Assembly: GCF_901000735.1 (NCBI RefSeq)
Contig: NC_081542.1
Coordinates: forward strand, 15,167,577-15,231,576
Direction of reading: 5' to 3'
DNA length: 64,000 nucleotides
From: Corylus avellana
Taxonomy: Eukaryota; Streptophyta; Magnoliopsida; Fagales; Betulaceae
Below the pieces are notes generated by a model. The model had not been told where the DNA came from. It worked only from the letters and a program-made list of their open reading frames with translations, and did not search any database. How positions within the stretch are numbered: position 1 is the stretch's first letter; each line of letters starts with the position of its first letter. The translations under genes and the position numbers were made by a program. Below, piece by piece: positions 9,476-21,581 of the stretch.

Positions 9476-12400
9476 AGATCATATCAGCAGGAGAGATTGC
9501 TCCGTCCAGATAATATCACCCACACTTGGTGGGACAACCCCCAACCAAGTAGACATAATGACATGAGTGATAGCCAATTTTGCAAGCGTATGCACCGTAT
9601 TATTGGCATCCCTCATTACATGCCTAAGACTGGCATTGACCAAATCACGTAGCTCTCCTTTGATACATTCTATAAATTGACCATAGCTACTAAGACACAC
9701 CCCCTCTGAATTGATAGCTTTGATAACTTGCATGGAGTCACCTTCAAAGATGATATTTTCGAAGCCCAATTCCTTTTAGGAAATAATAGCATTCATCGCT
9801 GCTAAGGCTTCCACCGATGTTGAATCAGTTTGGATAGCAAGAGACATACTACGTCCAGCAAGACATTTCCCACTCAAGTCTCGGGCTATAATTCCCAACC
9901 CCACGCGTCCTTCTTTTGAATTTAGCCCTACATCCTAGTTTATCTTCATCATGTTCCGTGGTGGAGGCTGCCATACTACAACTGCTGGTTCATGGTCACA
10001 AGTTACTCCCTCTTGAGCATTACGATTTACCCTTTGAAATTCTTCCAACGAGGTTTGAGCTTCTCGTAATAACCGGGTTGGGTGGAGGAAATTTTCTCCA
10101 TGTATTACTTAATTTCTCCTCAACCAGATTTTCCTTGCCATGACAACAAAAAGTTCAGCTTCCTTTGTATCGCATCTTTCAAGCACTGACTCAAAAACAT
10201 CTGGGAAACTGTCCCCCACTCCAGCGCATTTTTGTATTCTTTCCAGTCCACCTCCCCATACGTCGTTTGAGGACGGACAAGTCCATAGGATGTGCTCCGC
10301 CGTCTCTTCTTCCAGTCCACAGATGGGGCAAGATGTATCTTGGACTACTCCCTTTTTGGCTATATTCATTCTAGTTGGTAATAGATTATGTAGGACTTTC
10401 CATAAAAAAAGCTTTGCCACATTTGGTATCTTTAAATTCTAGCACTCCTTCCAAGATACACCACCAGCAGGTTTGGATGTTCCACCTCCTCTGTTTGCCA
10501 TAGTCTCATTCTCCAAAAAGTAAGCATTTCGGACAGAGAAAATTTCATTTTTGGTACACCGCGAAATAAGTTGGTCCTTAGTTGGCAGAGGGCTAATAGG
10601 CATGCTTCTGATCACCTCAACTTTGTCATCCCGGAAAACTTGTGTAATAAGATCGACTCTCCATTTTCTTGTGCTTGGGTCAATAAGCTCCGAAACAAGG
10701 GCCAGTCAATCAAGTACAGTCGTCGGCGATTGTACCATGTATGTGGTTGGTTTCGGGACCCATTTGTCACCCCACACATGAATTTCATCCTCATTTCCAA
10801 TCCTCCAAATAAGACCATTTAGGAGTACCAGTAGGGCTACCATAAAACTTCGCCAAACATAAGAGGGTCGTTGCCTAGACTTGCCTCCAAAATAGAGGAA
10901 GATGGATAATATTTAGCCTTCAGGATTTTCCCAGCCAGAGATTCCGGACACTGTAGTAGTCTCCAAAGTTGCTTTGCTAGTAGGGCTTTGTTAAAAATTC
11001 CCAAATCGCGGAACCCTAACCCACATTGGGCTTTGGAAAGACCCATCCTTTCCCAACTCATCCAATGTATTTTAGAAGTGTTCTCCTTATGCCCCCATCA
11101 GAATCACTGCATTAACCTTTGTATCTCCTTGCACAAAGCTATTGGCAAGAGGAAAACACTCATACAATACGTGGGAATGGCCTGTGCCACTGCTTTAATT
11201 AATATCTTCTTCCATGCTTGTGTCAAAAATTTTGTCTTCCAATTATTGAGGCAATTCCACACTCAATCCTTGATGCATAAAAAATCTTGTGTCCACGACT
11301 TCTCAACAAGAGTTGGAAGCCCTAAATACTAGTCATAGCTTTGAGTGGCTTGGAGACCCGACATTTGAGTGATTTCCTGCATCTTTTCTGAACTCGTGTT
11401 GCGACTGAAGAAAATAGAAGTCTTATCCTTGTTAAGCTTTTGTCCTGGTAAAAATCTATGAATGCCTGCTCCACCGTGGCCTGGGATACACAAGTATGAC
11501 CCAATCTATCAACAATTTGTTCAATCTGATTTCTGTGTTGTCTCTAGTTCACACAGGCATGAAAATATTTGGTATTATGATCATCGTCTTGCAACCAATT
11601 TTCTTTTCCCTGTTGGCCCCATTTGAGCTCTTCTTGTTTCAACATGACATTTAGTTCTTCTTGAAGCACCTTTTCAGTTTGCACATTGAGAGGATTTGCC
11701 ACTTCTTGAATTTTCCTTAATTCAGTTGTCTTCCCCAGAATAAGTTTCTCCATCGGTTGCTTTTGTTTTTTGTCCCATTGCTTGATAACCATTTGGCATA
11801 TGTTCCTCCTAAAAATTGGCTATGGTTCTATGTTAGGACATCTCACAACCCATGACTCTTAAACGATCTTTTTCAAGTCCCTACATTTTGACTAACCAGC
11901 TTCAAAACCAGAAGGGCCGCCATTTTTTCGGGATAGACTTCCCCTTTTTCTTCATATTAAGAAGTATCGGAAGGTGATCTGAACTGCAGCAGGTCAAAAC
12001 ATCGGCACCCACGTCCTACCATATGGCATTCCATTCCGAATTAGTCACGTCCTATCCAACCTTTCCACAATGTATTCTCTCCCTGGGCGACCATTATTCC
12101 AAGTGTACTTTGGGCCCTTAAATCCTAAATTAGGGAGTCGACAATCCTCCAAAGCATGCTGAAAATTTTGCATTTGCCCCCTAGGGCGAATCATTGTACC
12201 CTTTTTTTTTTTTTTTTTTTAGAGATTCATAATTTCATTAAAATCTCCTACACACACCCACGGAGTGGGTTAGAAGGAGTTGAGGTGTTGGAGTAAAGCC
12301 CACGATTCTTTCCTTCTGGCTGTGTTTGGGTGTCCACAAAACCCGGTGAATTTCCAATAGGGCCAAGCCCCACGACTAGCAATCATCGCATTAATATGGC

Positions 12401-12680
12401 GATGGCTAAAATTTTGAATGTTAGTAGTAAATGTATCTTTCCAAAGCAAAAGTAAACCACCACTTCGACCCACACTATCCACTCCAAACATATAATCAAA
12501 TCCCAATTTTATTCGAATAAATCACATTTTTTATTAGGCATTTTGGTTTCCATAAAAAAACCAAATCAAGTTTCTTTTCCTTTACCATACGACATAGGTC
12601 ACGAACTGTCTGAGGGTTCCCAAACCCTCGTCAGTTCCAACTTAATACAATCATGGAGACTGGCGGTGCTGCATTTCAGC
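9476..12680 (-). pseudogene. LINE ORF2 remnant (endonuclease, RT fragment, RNase H)
   Basis: Reading downward from about 12680: an AP-endonuclease beginning (NPQTVRDLCRMVKEKK), then GRSGGLLLLWKD and GDFNEIMNL near 12215. The linker follows (WLQDDDHNTKYFHACVN at about 11545-11600). The start of the RT region (FIDFYQD, near 11455) is joined almost directly to a C-terminal RT segment (YLGLPTLVEKS, near 11320). Next come a post-RT block ([20 protein letters not shown]), a zf-RVT motif (CPICGLEEETAEHILWTC) and RNase H (IIFEGDSMQVI). An internal deletion removes the palm and its FADD motif. Several stops and frameshifts interrupt it. The minus-strand poly-A tract near 12201-12220 disrupts the endonuclease. 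Confidence 0.8.
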
Positions 12681-14468
12681 CTCTACCTGAACATTGTTTG
12701 CATTACTAGTATCAAGGTCCGAGACTCTTACTCGCTTTCTTCCAAAAATATTTTTCAGGTCTGAACGGGATTGCACGCTGCTCTGTCCGTGGCTTGTTTC
12801 ATTCACTAAAGCTTTATAATCTCTTCTTTTCCCGCCCATTTGGTGAGTTGGTACTATTGGGAGCTCATGGGCCCTTTCTTTGATACGCTCCTGTCTAGGT
12901 CCCCCTGACCTCGGCTTCTTGCAAAGCCCAAGTGGTTTGGAGATAGCCACATGCCCCAAAGTTGGTGACGTGGCTTGTCCTACATCCACAAGCAGACTTT
13001 TCCTTTCCTTGTTTCCTTCCATTGAATTCCACACCATTTTCTGTTTAATATGATTCCATTGACCCATATAAAGGTTGCCTAATCTTTGCACATCCCCATG
13101 ATTTGCTTCCAAATTCGGATTTAGCTCAGTTTGACTTTGGCCAGAATCTTTAGTCATAACTTTTTGGGTAATGAAATTATTAACCATGTATTCCCCCAAT
13201 TGGCTATCTTTCATGATTGACGCATTTCCTTTTGAGGAGAGAGTTGCGCCTTCGGCAGTTTCCAAGTTTGGAAACTGCATATTTTGCTGAATTTCCCGAT
13301 TACCATCCACCTCCATTGATGGTGGATTTATTTCGCCAAAATCTTTCATTCTTTTCTCCATTCCATTGACTACCATATCTGCTTTGGAATGTAATTCAAA
13401 GCTTTCCTGTATGATATCATTCGCATGTGGATAGTTTTGTTTCCCACCCTTTCTTCCCATATTCTCCCCATGAAAACTGTTGTCCAACCCATTAATGCCA
13501 TCAGACATTAACGGATCCTATGCTCCATAAGGAAAATCCCTCACTGTCGCGTAACGTGCATGGTCTGATAGCCCGTCATTGGCTCTAGCAGATTCATTCC
13601 TTATTTGGACCCCATCATTAGCATTAGTCTCCGTCATTTCCATCACCGGTGATCTGAAAATTCCTCGGCCCACCCCTGACATGTCTTCAGCAGCCCTGTC
13701 TCTTAGCCGAATTCGCCTTTTTTTTCTAGCCAAGCTCAGTTTGGTGGAACTCTGAGCCACGGGCCGTATTCATTTTCTGAAGCATCTCCCTACTTGCCTT
13801 TTCCACCACATTTTAAACAACCCGCAGGGCCATCGCTGATCACCCCACAGTTAAAGCAAAACTTTGGGATATTTTGATATTGAAATGGCACCTAGAAAGA
13901 TTGGTCCTTTAGTTTCAGTATGCGTCCCCTCGGAATTGGCTTGGTTAGACTTACATGCACCCGAACTCACAAGTATTCGACCCAACCCGTTCTATCTATG
14001 TCAGTATCAATCTCTTCCACTTTTCCCACTGTGGATCCAAGTTTGAATCCCATCTCCCTTTCCATGCAAACTAGTGGAAGATCGTACATTCTGACCCAGA
14101 ATATAGATGAGTTAAAAGTCATCTTACTAGGGGGTGTGAACCCATCCAATTCTTCAACCGTGAACAATAGGCCTTTAAAGATCCATGGATGCCCTTTCAA
14201 TAATGTCCCAATAATGTTCAAAATCTAAGAGAAATAGATTTTTCCCTAGAACTTTGAAATGTAGTGATCCTGTTGGCTTCCACACCTTAATAAGGGTAGA
14301 TCAAATGTAATCCTTCCTGATAATCTTGTCGACAATGAGTTTGCCCACTAGCCAGGGCTGGCCCCTTGATTCCAAAATTTCAACAACACTCCCAATGGCC
14401 TCCACCCCAACGCTCTCCTCTTCCGACAAAGAGAAATTCCCCCAACTCCTTATCAATTCATCAGCCAT
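12590..14468 (-). pseudogene. LINE ORF1 remnant (DUF4283-like, zinc knuckle)
   Basis: The likely start is the ATG at 14468 (MADELIRSWGNFSLSEEE). A DUF4283-like RNA-binding region covers about 14300-13950 (IFKGLLFTVEELDGF, FWVRMYDLPL). A cysteine knuckle follows (CFNCGVISDGPAGC, near 13850), then the YGPWLR motif (near 13765), which is typical of plant LINE ORF1. A long low-complexity tail (13508-12651) ends near ORF2. At least three stops break it. The protein would coat the LINE RNA. Confidence 0.75.
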
Positions 14469-14725
14469 TTGTATTCAAGAAAAAGTCACTATCTCTAAAG
14501 AAAGAGAGTTTTTGTGTTCAATCCCACCACCCTCTATGTAGAAAGTGATAGGACCAAAAAGCTCCTTCTCCTCCAAGGGTTCAGAACAGCGCCCTAGAGA
14601 GAGAAAAAAAATTTGGAGTGACCTTTTTGAACAGGTGGTAAATTTAATTACTTAATTATTACTCTAATACATTTAAATCATCAATCACCCTAAAAATTAA
14701 TTCCAATTATTTTAATTAATATTCT

Positions 14726-15055
14726 TGCTGAGGAATAATCTCACATCGGCTCTGGACAAAGACTTTGGGCATGTTTATAAGGAGTGGGCAATCCTTTCCA
14801 AAAGAACCGATTTTATAAAATGAGTTAGGCCTACAAATTTCTTTATGGTATCAGAGTCTACCACATGATGAATGAGGCTCACACTACTTATCCCATGACA
14901 AGGACTTAGAAAAATACTGGCTTGCACGTGAGGAAGGGTGTTGAGGAATAATCTCACATTGCCTATGGATAAGACCTTGGACATGTTTAAGAGGAGCGGG
15001 CAATCCTCTCCTATAGAACCGATTTTATGAGATGATTAGGCTCACGAATTTTTAT
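14726..15055 (+). mobile_element. TRIM (miniature LTR retrotransposon)
   Basis: Two direct copies of a roughly 110-bp repeat start at about 14726 and 14939. They share GAGGAATAATCTCACAT, GGGCAATCCT and GAACCGATTTTAT. Just after the first copy is TGGTATCAGAGTC (14845-14857), close to the primer site complementary to initiator Met-tRNA. Just before the second is a purine tract (GAGGAAGGG). This LTR-PBS-PPT-LTR order in about 330 bp is a TRIM. The exact outer ends and target duplication are not clear. Confidence 0.75.
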
Positions 15056-15488
15056 AAATCTAACCCTAATCCACCAATAATCATTAGAAAAAAATGAAGT
15101 TTTCGTTCAACACGCGTACCTTGAAATGTTATCATGCGTGACGGTTCATAGACAATAGGGGCAAACAAGGGTAATTTTCACAGTTTTCTTTTAAAATTTA
15201 TATATAGTATATCAAATAGATGGGTCTCTGTCTCTTGAGTCTTGACTAAAGCTGCATGTAAAGGGTCTTAAAATTTTGACAAATGGCATCATGTATTTAT
15301 CCAAACTACAAACTACAAATTTTGTTTTAGAAAAATATTATTTAATACACTATTATACAATTTACATATAATTGAAATAGCATGACAATCAAAATTATCC
15401 CTTATTATTATTTTTTTAAAAAAAATTTAGGTTAATTTTCATTACCACATCATCAAATTGTATAATAGTGGTATAACAATCATCAAAG

Positions 15489-15861
15489 TGCTCATTTGGA
15501 AGTGCGATTTCAATAAGTGCGATTTTAAAAACTGCGTTTTTTAAATTGCTACTTTTTAAAATCACACAGACGTTTGGTAAAACAAGTTAATAAGTACTTT
15601 TTTTTATCAATTGAGTGTTTGGATAACATTAGCATATAATTGCGGTTTCATGGCCAAATAGGTAAATATTGCGCCAAATATTGTTTTAAGTGAAATCATG
15701 ATTTTGGTTTAAATTCACATTTTTTCAAATAAGCATCTCCTAGTCAACTTATAGAAATCGCAGATTTTTTCATGATTTTAAAATTTTCGTTTTTAAAATC
15801 GCAATCCAAAACACTCAAAAATTGCGATTTGATTTAAAAATGCACTCCTAAACGAACCCTA
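15489..15861. mobile_element. MITE with GTGCGATTT-rich inverted arms
   Basis: The left arm (TGCTCATTTGGAAGTGCGAT) and the right arm (inverted: TTAGGGTTCGTTTAGGAGTG) are imperfect inverted repeats. Both sides are filled with AAATCGCAAT/ATTGCGATTT words. No coding capacity. The ends suggest an hAT-like or PIF-like non-autonomous element, not resolved further. Confidence 0.5.
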
Positions 15862-16505
15862 AAAGATATTACTCTCTATTTCTTTTTCTTTTTTAATTTT
15901 TTTACGAACTCATTGTAACCTACATTTTATGAAAATGAATATAATGTAATAGTTTATATTTTAGTGGTTGACGTGATTAATATTATAGTATGTCCTGTAA
16001 GTTTGTGAGAAAATTGTAGTAAAAGTAACACTCTAAGAATTAAGAAGATAAAAAGAAGGATTTCACATTCTTCTATAAAATAATATATATAAATATAAAG
16101 GAAGCCAAATACTTAATGAATGAAACCAAAGGGTAATAAAGAAACAAAATACTGTTATATATTAACTTGAACACATAAACCCACTGTTTATGAAACAAAA
16201 TACTTGATATTAGTTATAATAAGTTGATTAATTGCAGCCCATTGTTTTTGTAATTTCAGTGGACGCATGCAATTGCATCCAACGCTGGACTCTACAAGGA
16301 CAGGTAACAAATTCTTATATAATCAAGTTTTTGTAATTTCAATTTCATCTTTATATTTTCTCTTATATATCATTTCCCAATTAAGTTCCACAAGCATTTC
16401 GAATTCCATCAATGGCGACATCAGAGAAGCAAGTGATGGTGGTTGGCTTCGACGATCATGAACACAACGCATACGCTTTGGAATGGAGTCTGAAGCATTT
16501 CTTTA

Positions 16506-16510
16506 CTCCC
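16506..16510. repeat. Target site duplication, left copy (CTCCC)
   Basis: CTCCC directly precedes the TG of the 5' LTR; the same five bases follow the CA of the 3' LTR at 27279-27283. Five bases is the usual Ty3/Gypsy duplication length. Confidence 0.9.
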
Positions 16511-17234
16511 TGTTGGGTCATGGATCAGCCCATACAATATTCAATAACCTCCAGGCCCAGTTTGAGAAAGCCCAAGACCTAAATACGAGACTCATGAATC
16601 CGAGACCTATGTCCGAGGCCCAGTAAGCTGAGTCTCTCGCATCCGAGGCTATTAATGCCGAGACTCTCAAAGCCGAGACCATGAAGTCCGAGATTAACTC
16701 AGGACATGTAAATCTCGGCTTAAGGGATAACTCAAGTGTCTTAGAAACTATTGCTGTTGGTAAATAAATAATCTTGTTGTTTACTAAGGCACCAGACCAA
16801 TCTACGATTCAAATCCTCTATATATCAATAAACATACGCCAGTAACCGAGTCCCACTCGATCCCTTGATCTCGAGCCACTAAAATCGCGGAATGACTAAC
16901 AAACATTATCTGTCATTCAAATGTTTGTTCAGCTAATATCAAGGGATAAGATTCCTGAATATGTGGAAAATCAAATCTTTTCATTGCCTATAAATACAAG
17001 TCATATTATCGAAGCAAAGGTAATCACAACTCTCATTATCTGAGCTCTATAGTTGTTGACAATATCCTCTTTTGTTCTCATCCTGACTTAGGCATCGGAG
17101 TGTTCCCGCGGGCTCACCCCCGGTCACTTCGATCCTTCTTTCTTCTTTGTTGTGCAGTCAAATAGTTCATGTATTGGTCAACTAAAACGAAGCAGGCGTG
17201 TCACGACACCATTTGGAGAAATTGTGCATCAACA
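16511..17234 (+). repeat. 5' LTR
   Basis: This 724-bp LTR begins TGTTGGGTCATGG and ends GCATCAACA. A TATA-like CTATAAATA lies at 16988-16996 and probably sets the transcription start of the genomic RNA. The first 230 bp contain many CCGAG/CTCGG words (GTCCGAGG, GCCGAGAC, ATCCGAGG). Confidence 0.93.
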
Positions 17235-17235
17235 G

Positions 17236-17256
17236 TTTGGCGCCGTCTGTGGGAAC
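17236..17256 (+). promoter_or_regulatory. Primer binding site
   Basis: One to three bases after the 5' LTR is TGGCGCCGTCTGTGGGAAC. This TGGCGCC start complements the CCA end of a tRNA. It is the common primer-site form in Tat-type Gypsy elements. I do not assign the tRNA species. Confidence 0.75.
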
Positions 17257-17289
17257 TTTAGATTTTCATCAGTTCTCTATTAATCCAAA

Positions 17290-19110
17290 ATGGTGACTAC
17301 TCGCTTCACTGCTGCAGCCTCCAACGCACCACCACCACCATCCGATCTAGCCGAATTCATGAAGCAGATGTCTGAATCCATGAAGGCTCTGAAAAAGCAG
17401 AATGAAGACCTGGCTGTAAGGCTCACAGCAGCTGAGGGCCGTAATAGCCAGAAGGACCAAGAGCGAGCAAGAAGGCGTGAAGAACGGCGTGAGAGGGAAA
17501 GACGAAGGGAAATTCGCGATGGGAAGCGAACTGCAGGTTCACATCGCGAGGAGGAAGCAAGTTCAGTCCAAGCTAGCCATCATACTACTGTCTAGAATGA
17601 GGAGCATCGTGAGTAGCAGAACCCAGAGAGGTCTCAGCATACTAGGCCTCGAAGGGAGCAATTTCAAGGGCGAAATGAGACCCAGATGAGTGCTGACATG
17701 GAAGATTTAAAGAAGAAGTACGAAGAGCTAACTCGCAAGTTGGCTGCAAAGGATGAAAAAACCCCCGCTGCAGGGTTCATGGATAACACCAATTTGCCTT
17801 TCACTGATCGGGTGTTAAGTTTCCCTTTACCTGAAAACTTCAAAATGCCTCGTGTCAAGGAGTTTAACGGTAGTGGCGACCCTTCAGAACATATGGAAAG
17901 TGTTCGTGTTCACTTTTCCCTTCATAGGTTTCCAGATGAAATAGCATGCAGAATCTTTCCTCTTACTTTGGAAGGAGTTGCTCATGATTGGTTTGATAGA
18001 TTGCCTGCCAAGTCAATAGACAGTTTCAAATAACTTGGAAGTCTCTTTTTAAGCCAATTCCTGGCTACCAAGAAGAGGAGGAAGCACTCGGCTTGCTTAC
18101 TGTCATTGCGTCAAGGAAATGAGGAAAGCCTAAAAGATTTCATGCATAGGTTCAATAAAGAAAAATTGTTAGTGGATAACCCAGGGGATCAGACGGTATT
18201 ATTCGCGTTATGGCTTGGAGTCAGGCCAAATAGGCCTCTAATGGCTGAAGTATCAAAGAGTTCGACAGAAATAACTCTTCCAGAGTTTGTCGCCAAGACA
18301 GAGGAGTATATTAATCAGGAGGAAATGATTAAGGCTCTCACGAAAGGTCAGGAGGAAGAAGACCAGGAGAAGGAGGACGCCAAAAAGGAGAAACCTATAG
18401 CATCTGCTCCGAAGGAAGAAAGGTTCCAGAAGAGAGTAGTAAAGAAGGCTGTACCATCAGTCCCAAAGACAGAACCCTGTCGGCGTGAAGATCGAAGGTT
18501 CACACCTTTGAATACCAAGGTCAACGAAGTGTTTATGGAGATTAGAAGAGACCTGACTTTCAGGTGGCCGAGTAAGTTACGGGGTGATCCATGGAAGTGA
18601 GATCGGATGAAATTCTGCGAGTACCATAATGATCACGGGCATTTGACGGAAGACTGTATAACCTTGCGACAGGAAATCGAAACTTTCATTAGAAATGGAA
18701 GGTTGGTAAGATTCCTAGCAGGAGAAAGGAATCGAGATGCGATGCACCAGCAGCCCCTCCTGTTGGATGCAAACCGAGCTGAAGGGGGACGAGAGCCGAG
18801 ACGTGATCGGGATGATGGTCCTAGAGAAGATCCGAGACCCCCTCGGGATCAAGGAGTGGTAGGCGAGATCCACACCATCGCTGGAGGAATAGCTGGTGGA
18901 GGACAGGCTAATTTGGCCAGGAAAGCCCATGCCAGGAAGACACAGGCCGAGGAAGTCTTTACAGTACAGAGACCGTCCAAAGTTGCAAGAAAGGATTCAA
19001 TGACCCTTTCTTTCTCTGAAGAAGATGCCAGGGGGGTAATGCAGCCGTATGATGACCCACTAATCGTAACAGTGACAGTAGCCAACCATATGATCCACAT
19101 AATTTTGGTG
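17290..19110 (+). pseudogene. Tat element gag, with internal stops
   Basis: One frame runs from the ATG at 17290 and is interrupted by TAG (17593), TAG (17614), TAA (18031) and TGA (18598), but remains readable between them. It shows an N-terminal proline-rich start, a coiled charged segment (RRREERRERERRREI), the capsid-like retrotransposon gag region (about 17850-18300; HDWFDRLPAKSI, FMHRFNKEKLLVDNPG) and a zinc-knuckle-like motif CEYHNDHGHLTEDC near 18616. Most stops replace CAG, CAA or CGA, as expected from cytosine deamination. Gag would form the particle that packages the RNA. Confidence 0.85.
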
Positions 19111-21020
19111 GACAATGGAAGCTTGGCCGATGTGCTGTACTGGCAAGTTTTTAAGCTAATGGGTATTGATCGTGATAGGATCACACCATTTAGCTCTCCC
19201 CTGGTTGGATTTGCAGGAGAGCAAGTCCAACCGATTGGTCTTATTTCACGCCCTGTGACGGCAGGGACAGCACCTAAGCAGAAAACTGTAATGGTAGATT
19301 TCCTGGTTATTGACCGACTAGGTGCCTACAATGCCATTATCGGTAGACCTGCTTTAAATAAGTTGAAGACCGTAACTTCAACATACCATTTGATGATAAA
19401 GTTCCCGACGGAAGAAGGAGTCGGAGAAGTAAAGGGGGATCAGACCCAGGCAAGAAGATGTTACAATACGTCCCTCAAGAGGGTCTCGGATCCGACCCCC
19501 ATTGTAATTGGTACAGTATGAGGTAATAACAGGAGTGACCCAAAGGGAGAGCCAGCTGAGCCACTGGAGGATGTGGTAGTAAGTGGAGACAAGACTTTGA
19601 AGATTGGGACACAGCTCAGTCCCAGAATCCGAGACGACCTCATCATCTTCCTAAGAGGGAATTTAGAAGTTTTTGCATGGACTCATGAAGATATGCCAGG
19701 AATTGACCCTGAAGACATCCTCCACCAGCTAAATGTGGATCCAAGTGTGAAATCGGTGAAGCAAAAAAGAAGAAAGTTCGCTCCTGAGCGGAATGTGGCC
19801 ATAGCTGAAGAAGTGGAGAAGCTTCTCAAGGCTCGTTTCATTGAAGAAGTATATTATCCCGATTGGTTGGCCAATGTAGTATTGGTCAAAAAGTTCAATG
19901 GGAAGTGGAGGATGTGCGTAGATTTCACTGACCTCAATAAAGCTTGCCCAAAAGACAGTTTTCCATTACCTCGCATTGATGCATTGGTGGACTCAACAGC
20001 TGGATATGGCTTACTCAGCTTCATGGACGCCTTCTCTGGTTACAACCAGATATACATGCATCCAGAAGACTGTGAGAAAACTGCATTCATAACTAACCGA
20101 AGCCTGTACTGTTATAAAGTCATGCCCTTCGGTTTGAAGAACGCAAGGGCAACATACCAGAGGCTGGTAAACAAGATGTTTCGAGACCAGATCGGACGTA
20201 ATATGAAAGTATACGTTGATGATATGCTAGTCAAGAGTGTGTTGCCACAGGACCATGTACTCGACTTGCAAGAGACGTTTGCAACCTTGAAGAAGTACGA
20301 GATGAAGTTGAATCCCTCAAAGTGTGCATTCGGAGTTTCATCAGGAAAGTTCCTCGGTTACATGGTGTCCAGCCGAGGAATAGAAGCCAATCCTGAAAAG
20401 ATACAAGCTGTCTTAGATATGCAGTCTCCGAGAAACTTGAAGCAGCTCCAGCAGTTGACAGGAAGGGTAGCGGCACTAAATCGATTCATTTTATGATCAA
20501 CGATAAGTGTCTTCCGTTTTTCAAAGTCTTGCGAAAGGCCTTTGAATGGACAGACGAATGTGAAGAAGCCTTCGGACAGCTAAAAGAGTATCTGATGAGC
20601 CCACCTTTGCTGAGCCAGACAATACCTGGGGAGGTACTTTATTTATATTTAGCCATGTCTCAAACGGCTGTCAGTGCTGCATTAATCCGAGAAGAAGAAG
20701 GAATTCAAAAGCCTGTATACTTCATAAGTAGAGCTTTGAGAGGCGCTAAAGAAAGATATCCTCAGATGGAAAAATTGGCTTTCGCCTTGGTTATAGCATC
20801 CAGGAAGCTCCGACCCTACTTCCAAGCTCATACTATCAGGGTATTGACTGAATACCCTTTAAAGAAAGTACTAAGAAAGCTAGATCTGCCGGGAATATTG
20901 GCTAATTGGGCTATTGAATTGGGAGAATTCGACATTGAGTTTCTCCCTCGGAATTCTCTCAAGGGCCAGGCACTGGCTGATTTTCTGGCAGAATTCACTG
21001 GTTTGCCAGATGTCACCAGC
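19000..21020 (+). pseudogene. Tat element protease, reverse transcriptase and first RNase H
   Basis: The protease active-site motif (LVDNGSLADVL) lies near 19106; this lineage uses DNG or DSG. A TGA at 19519 separates it from reverse transcriptase (19573-20496), which has RMCVDFTDLNKACPKDSFPL, FMDAFSGYNQIYMHP and the catalytic YVDDMLVKS intact near 20213. One glycine of FGLKNAGAT appears as arginine. A TGA and a one-base frameshift at about 20494 lead to the native RNase H (20493-21020; RALRGAKERYPQMEKLAFAL), which in this lineage commonly lacks catalytic residues. A TAG at 21021 ends it. Confidence 0.88.
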
Positions 21021-21023
21021 TAG

Positions 21024-21581
21024 CCAAGTGATGAGACCTGGGTAATTTATGTAGATGGATCATCTACAAAGAAGCACGGTGGAGTTAGGGTAGTAATGAT
21101 CACACCCGATGGGGAAGAATTGTGTAGTTCATTGAAATTCAAAACCACAAATAACGAGGCCGAGTACGAGGCTGTCTTGGCAGGACTCAGTCTAGCTCTT
21201 GAAATGAGAGCCAAATTTGTGAAAATACGGAGTGATTCTCAGGTCGTCGTAGGGCACATCCAGGGTGAATTTGAAGCCAAGGGAGACAAGATGAAGTTAT
21301 ACTTATCTAAAGTACAAGACTTGCGAAGTCTATTCAATAAATTCAGTATTGTGAAAGTTCCGAGGCCGGAAAATGAGAGAGCAGACCAATTGGCCCGAAT
21401 AGCTTCAACAGCTAACGGGGAGATGGAAGCCGAAACCCCTGTCCAAACTCTTCTACAATCATCCGTTACCGAGACGGTGTCGGTTTTGACAACCGAGACC
21501 ATACCTGATTGGCAACTGGAAATAGTAAAATACCTGGAAATAGGAGTACTTCCTTCAGATAAAAAACTGGCTATCGATTGA
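21024..21581 (+). pseudogene. Tat element second (plant-type) RNase H
   Basis: The segment continues in the same frame after the stop at 21021, with WVIYVDGSSTKKHGG, TTNNEAEYEAVLAGL and IRSDSQVVVGHI. These give the D-E-D catalytic residues of a second RNase H. A dual RNase H is characteristic of Tat elements. The one-base loss near 21579 shifts into the integrase frame. Confidence 0.85.

Larger units (their letters stand above)
9413..14638 (-). mobile_element. LINE retrotransposon (L1-like, RNase H-bearing), decayed
   Basis: The element is flanked by a perfect 12-bp duplication, TAAATTTAATTA, at 9401-9412 and 14639-14650. It has ORF1 (zinc knuckle, DUF4283-like), an AP endonuclease, a fragment of reverse transcriptase, the zf-RVT region and a C-terminal RNase H, all on the minus strand in the canonical LINE order. 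The 3' end is a short (TTA)n-like tail rather than pure A. Frames are broken in many places. Most of the reverse transcriptase core, including the catalytic motif, is absent, so it cannot move itself. It sits between the two USP genes in a dispersed repeat whose uninterrupted form can be read around 9195-9230. Confidence 0.88.
14651..16411. other. Intergenic DNA before USP2
   Basis: It holds the TRIM at 14726-15055 and the MITE at 15489-15861. The last 250 bp is AT-rich and is the USP2 promoter region; a piece near 16255-16310 could be 5' leader. No other gene is seen. Confidence 0.5.

Noticed and set aside
16267..16461. Upstream ORF overlapping the USP2 start
   Set aside because: Different frame; the USP start at 16412 matches the paralogue.
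18849..19184. Minus-strand frame opposite gag/protease
   Set aside because: Complement of the retroelement coding frame.
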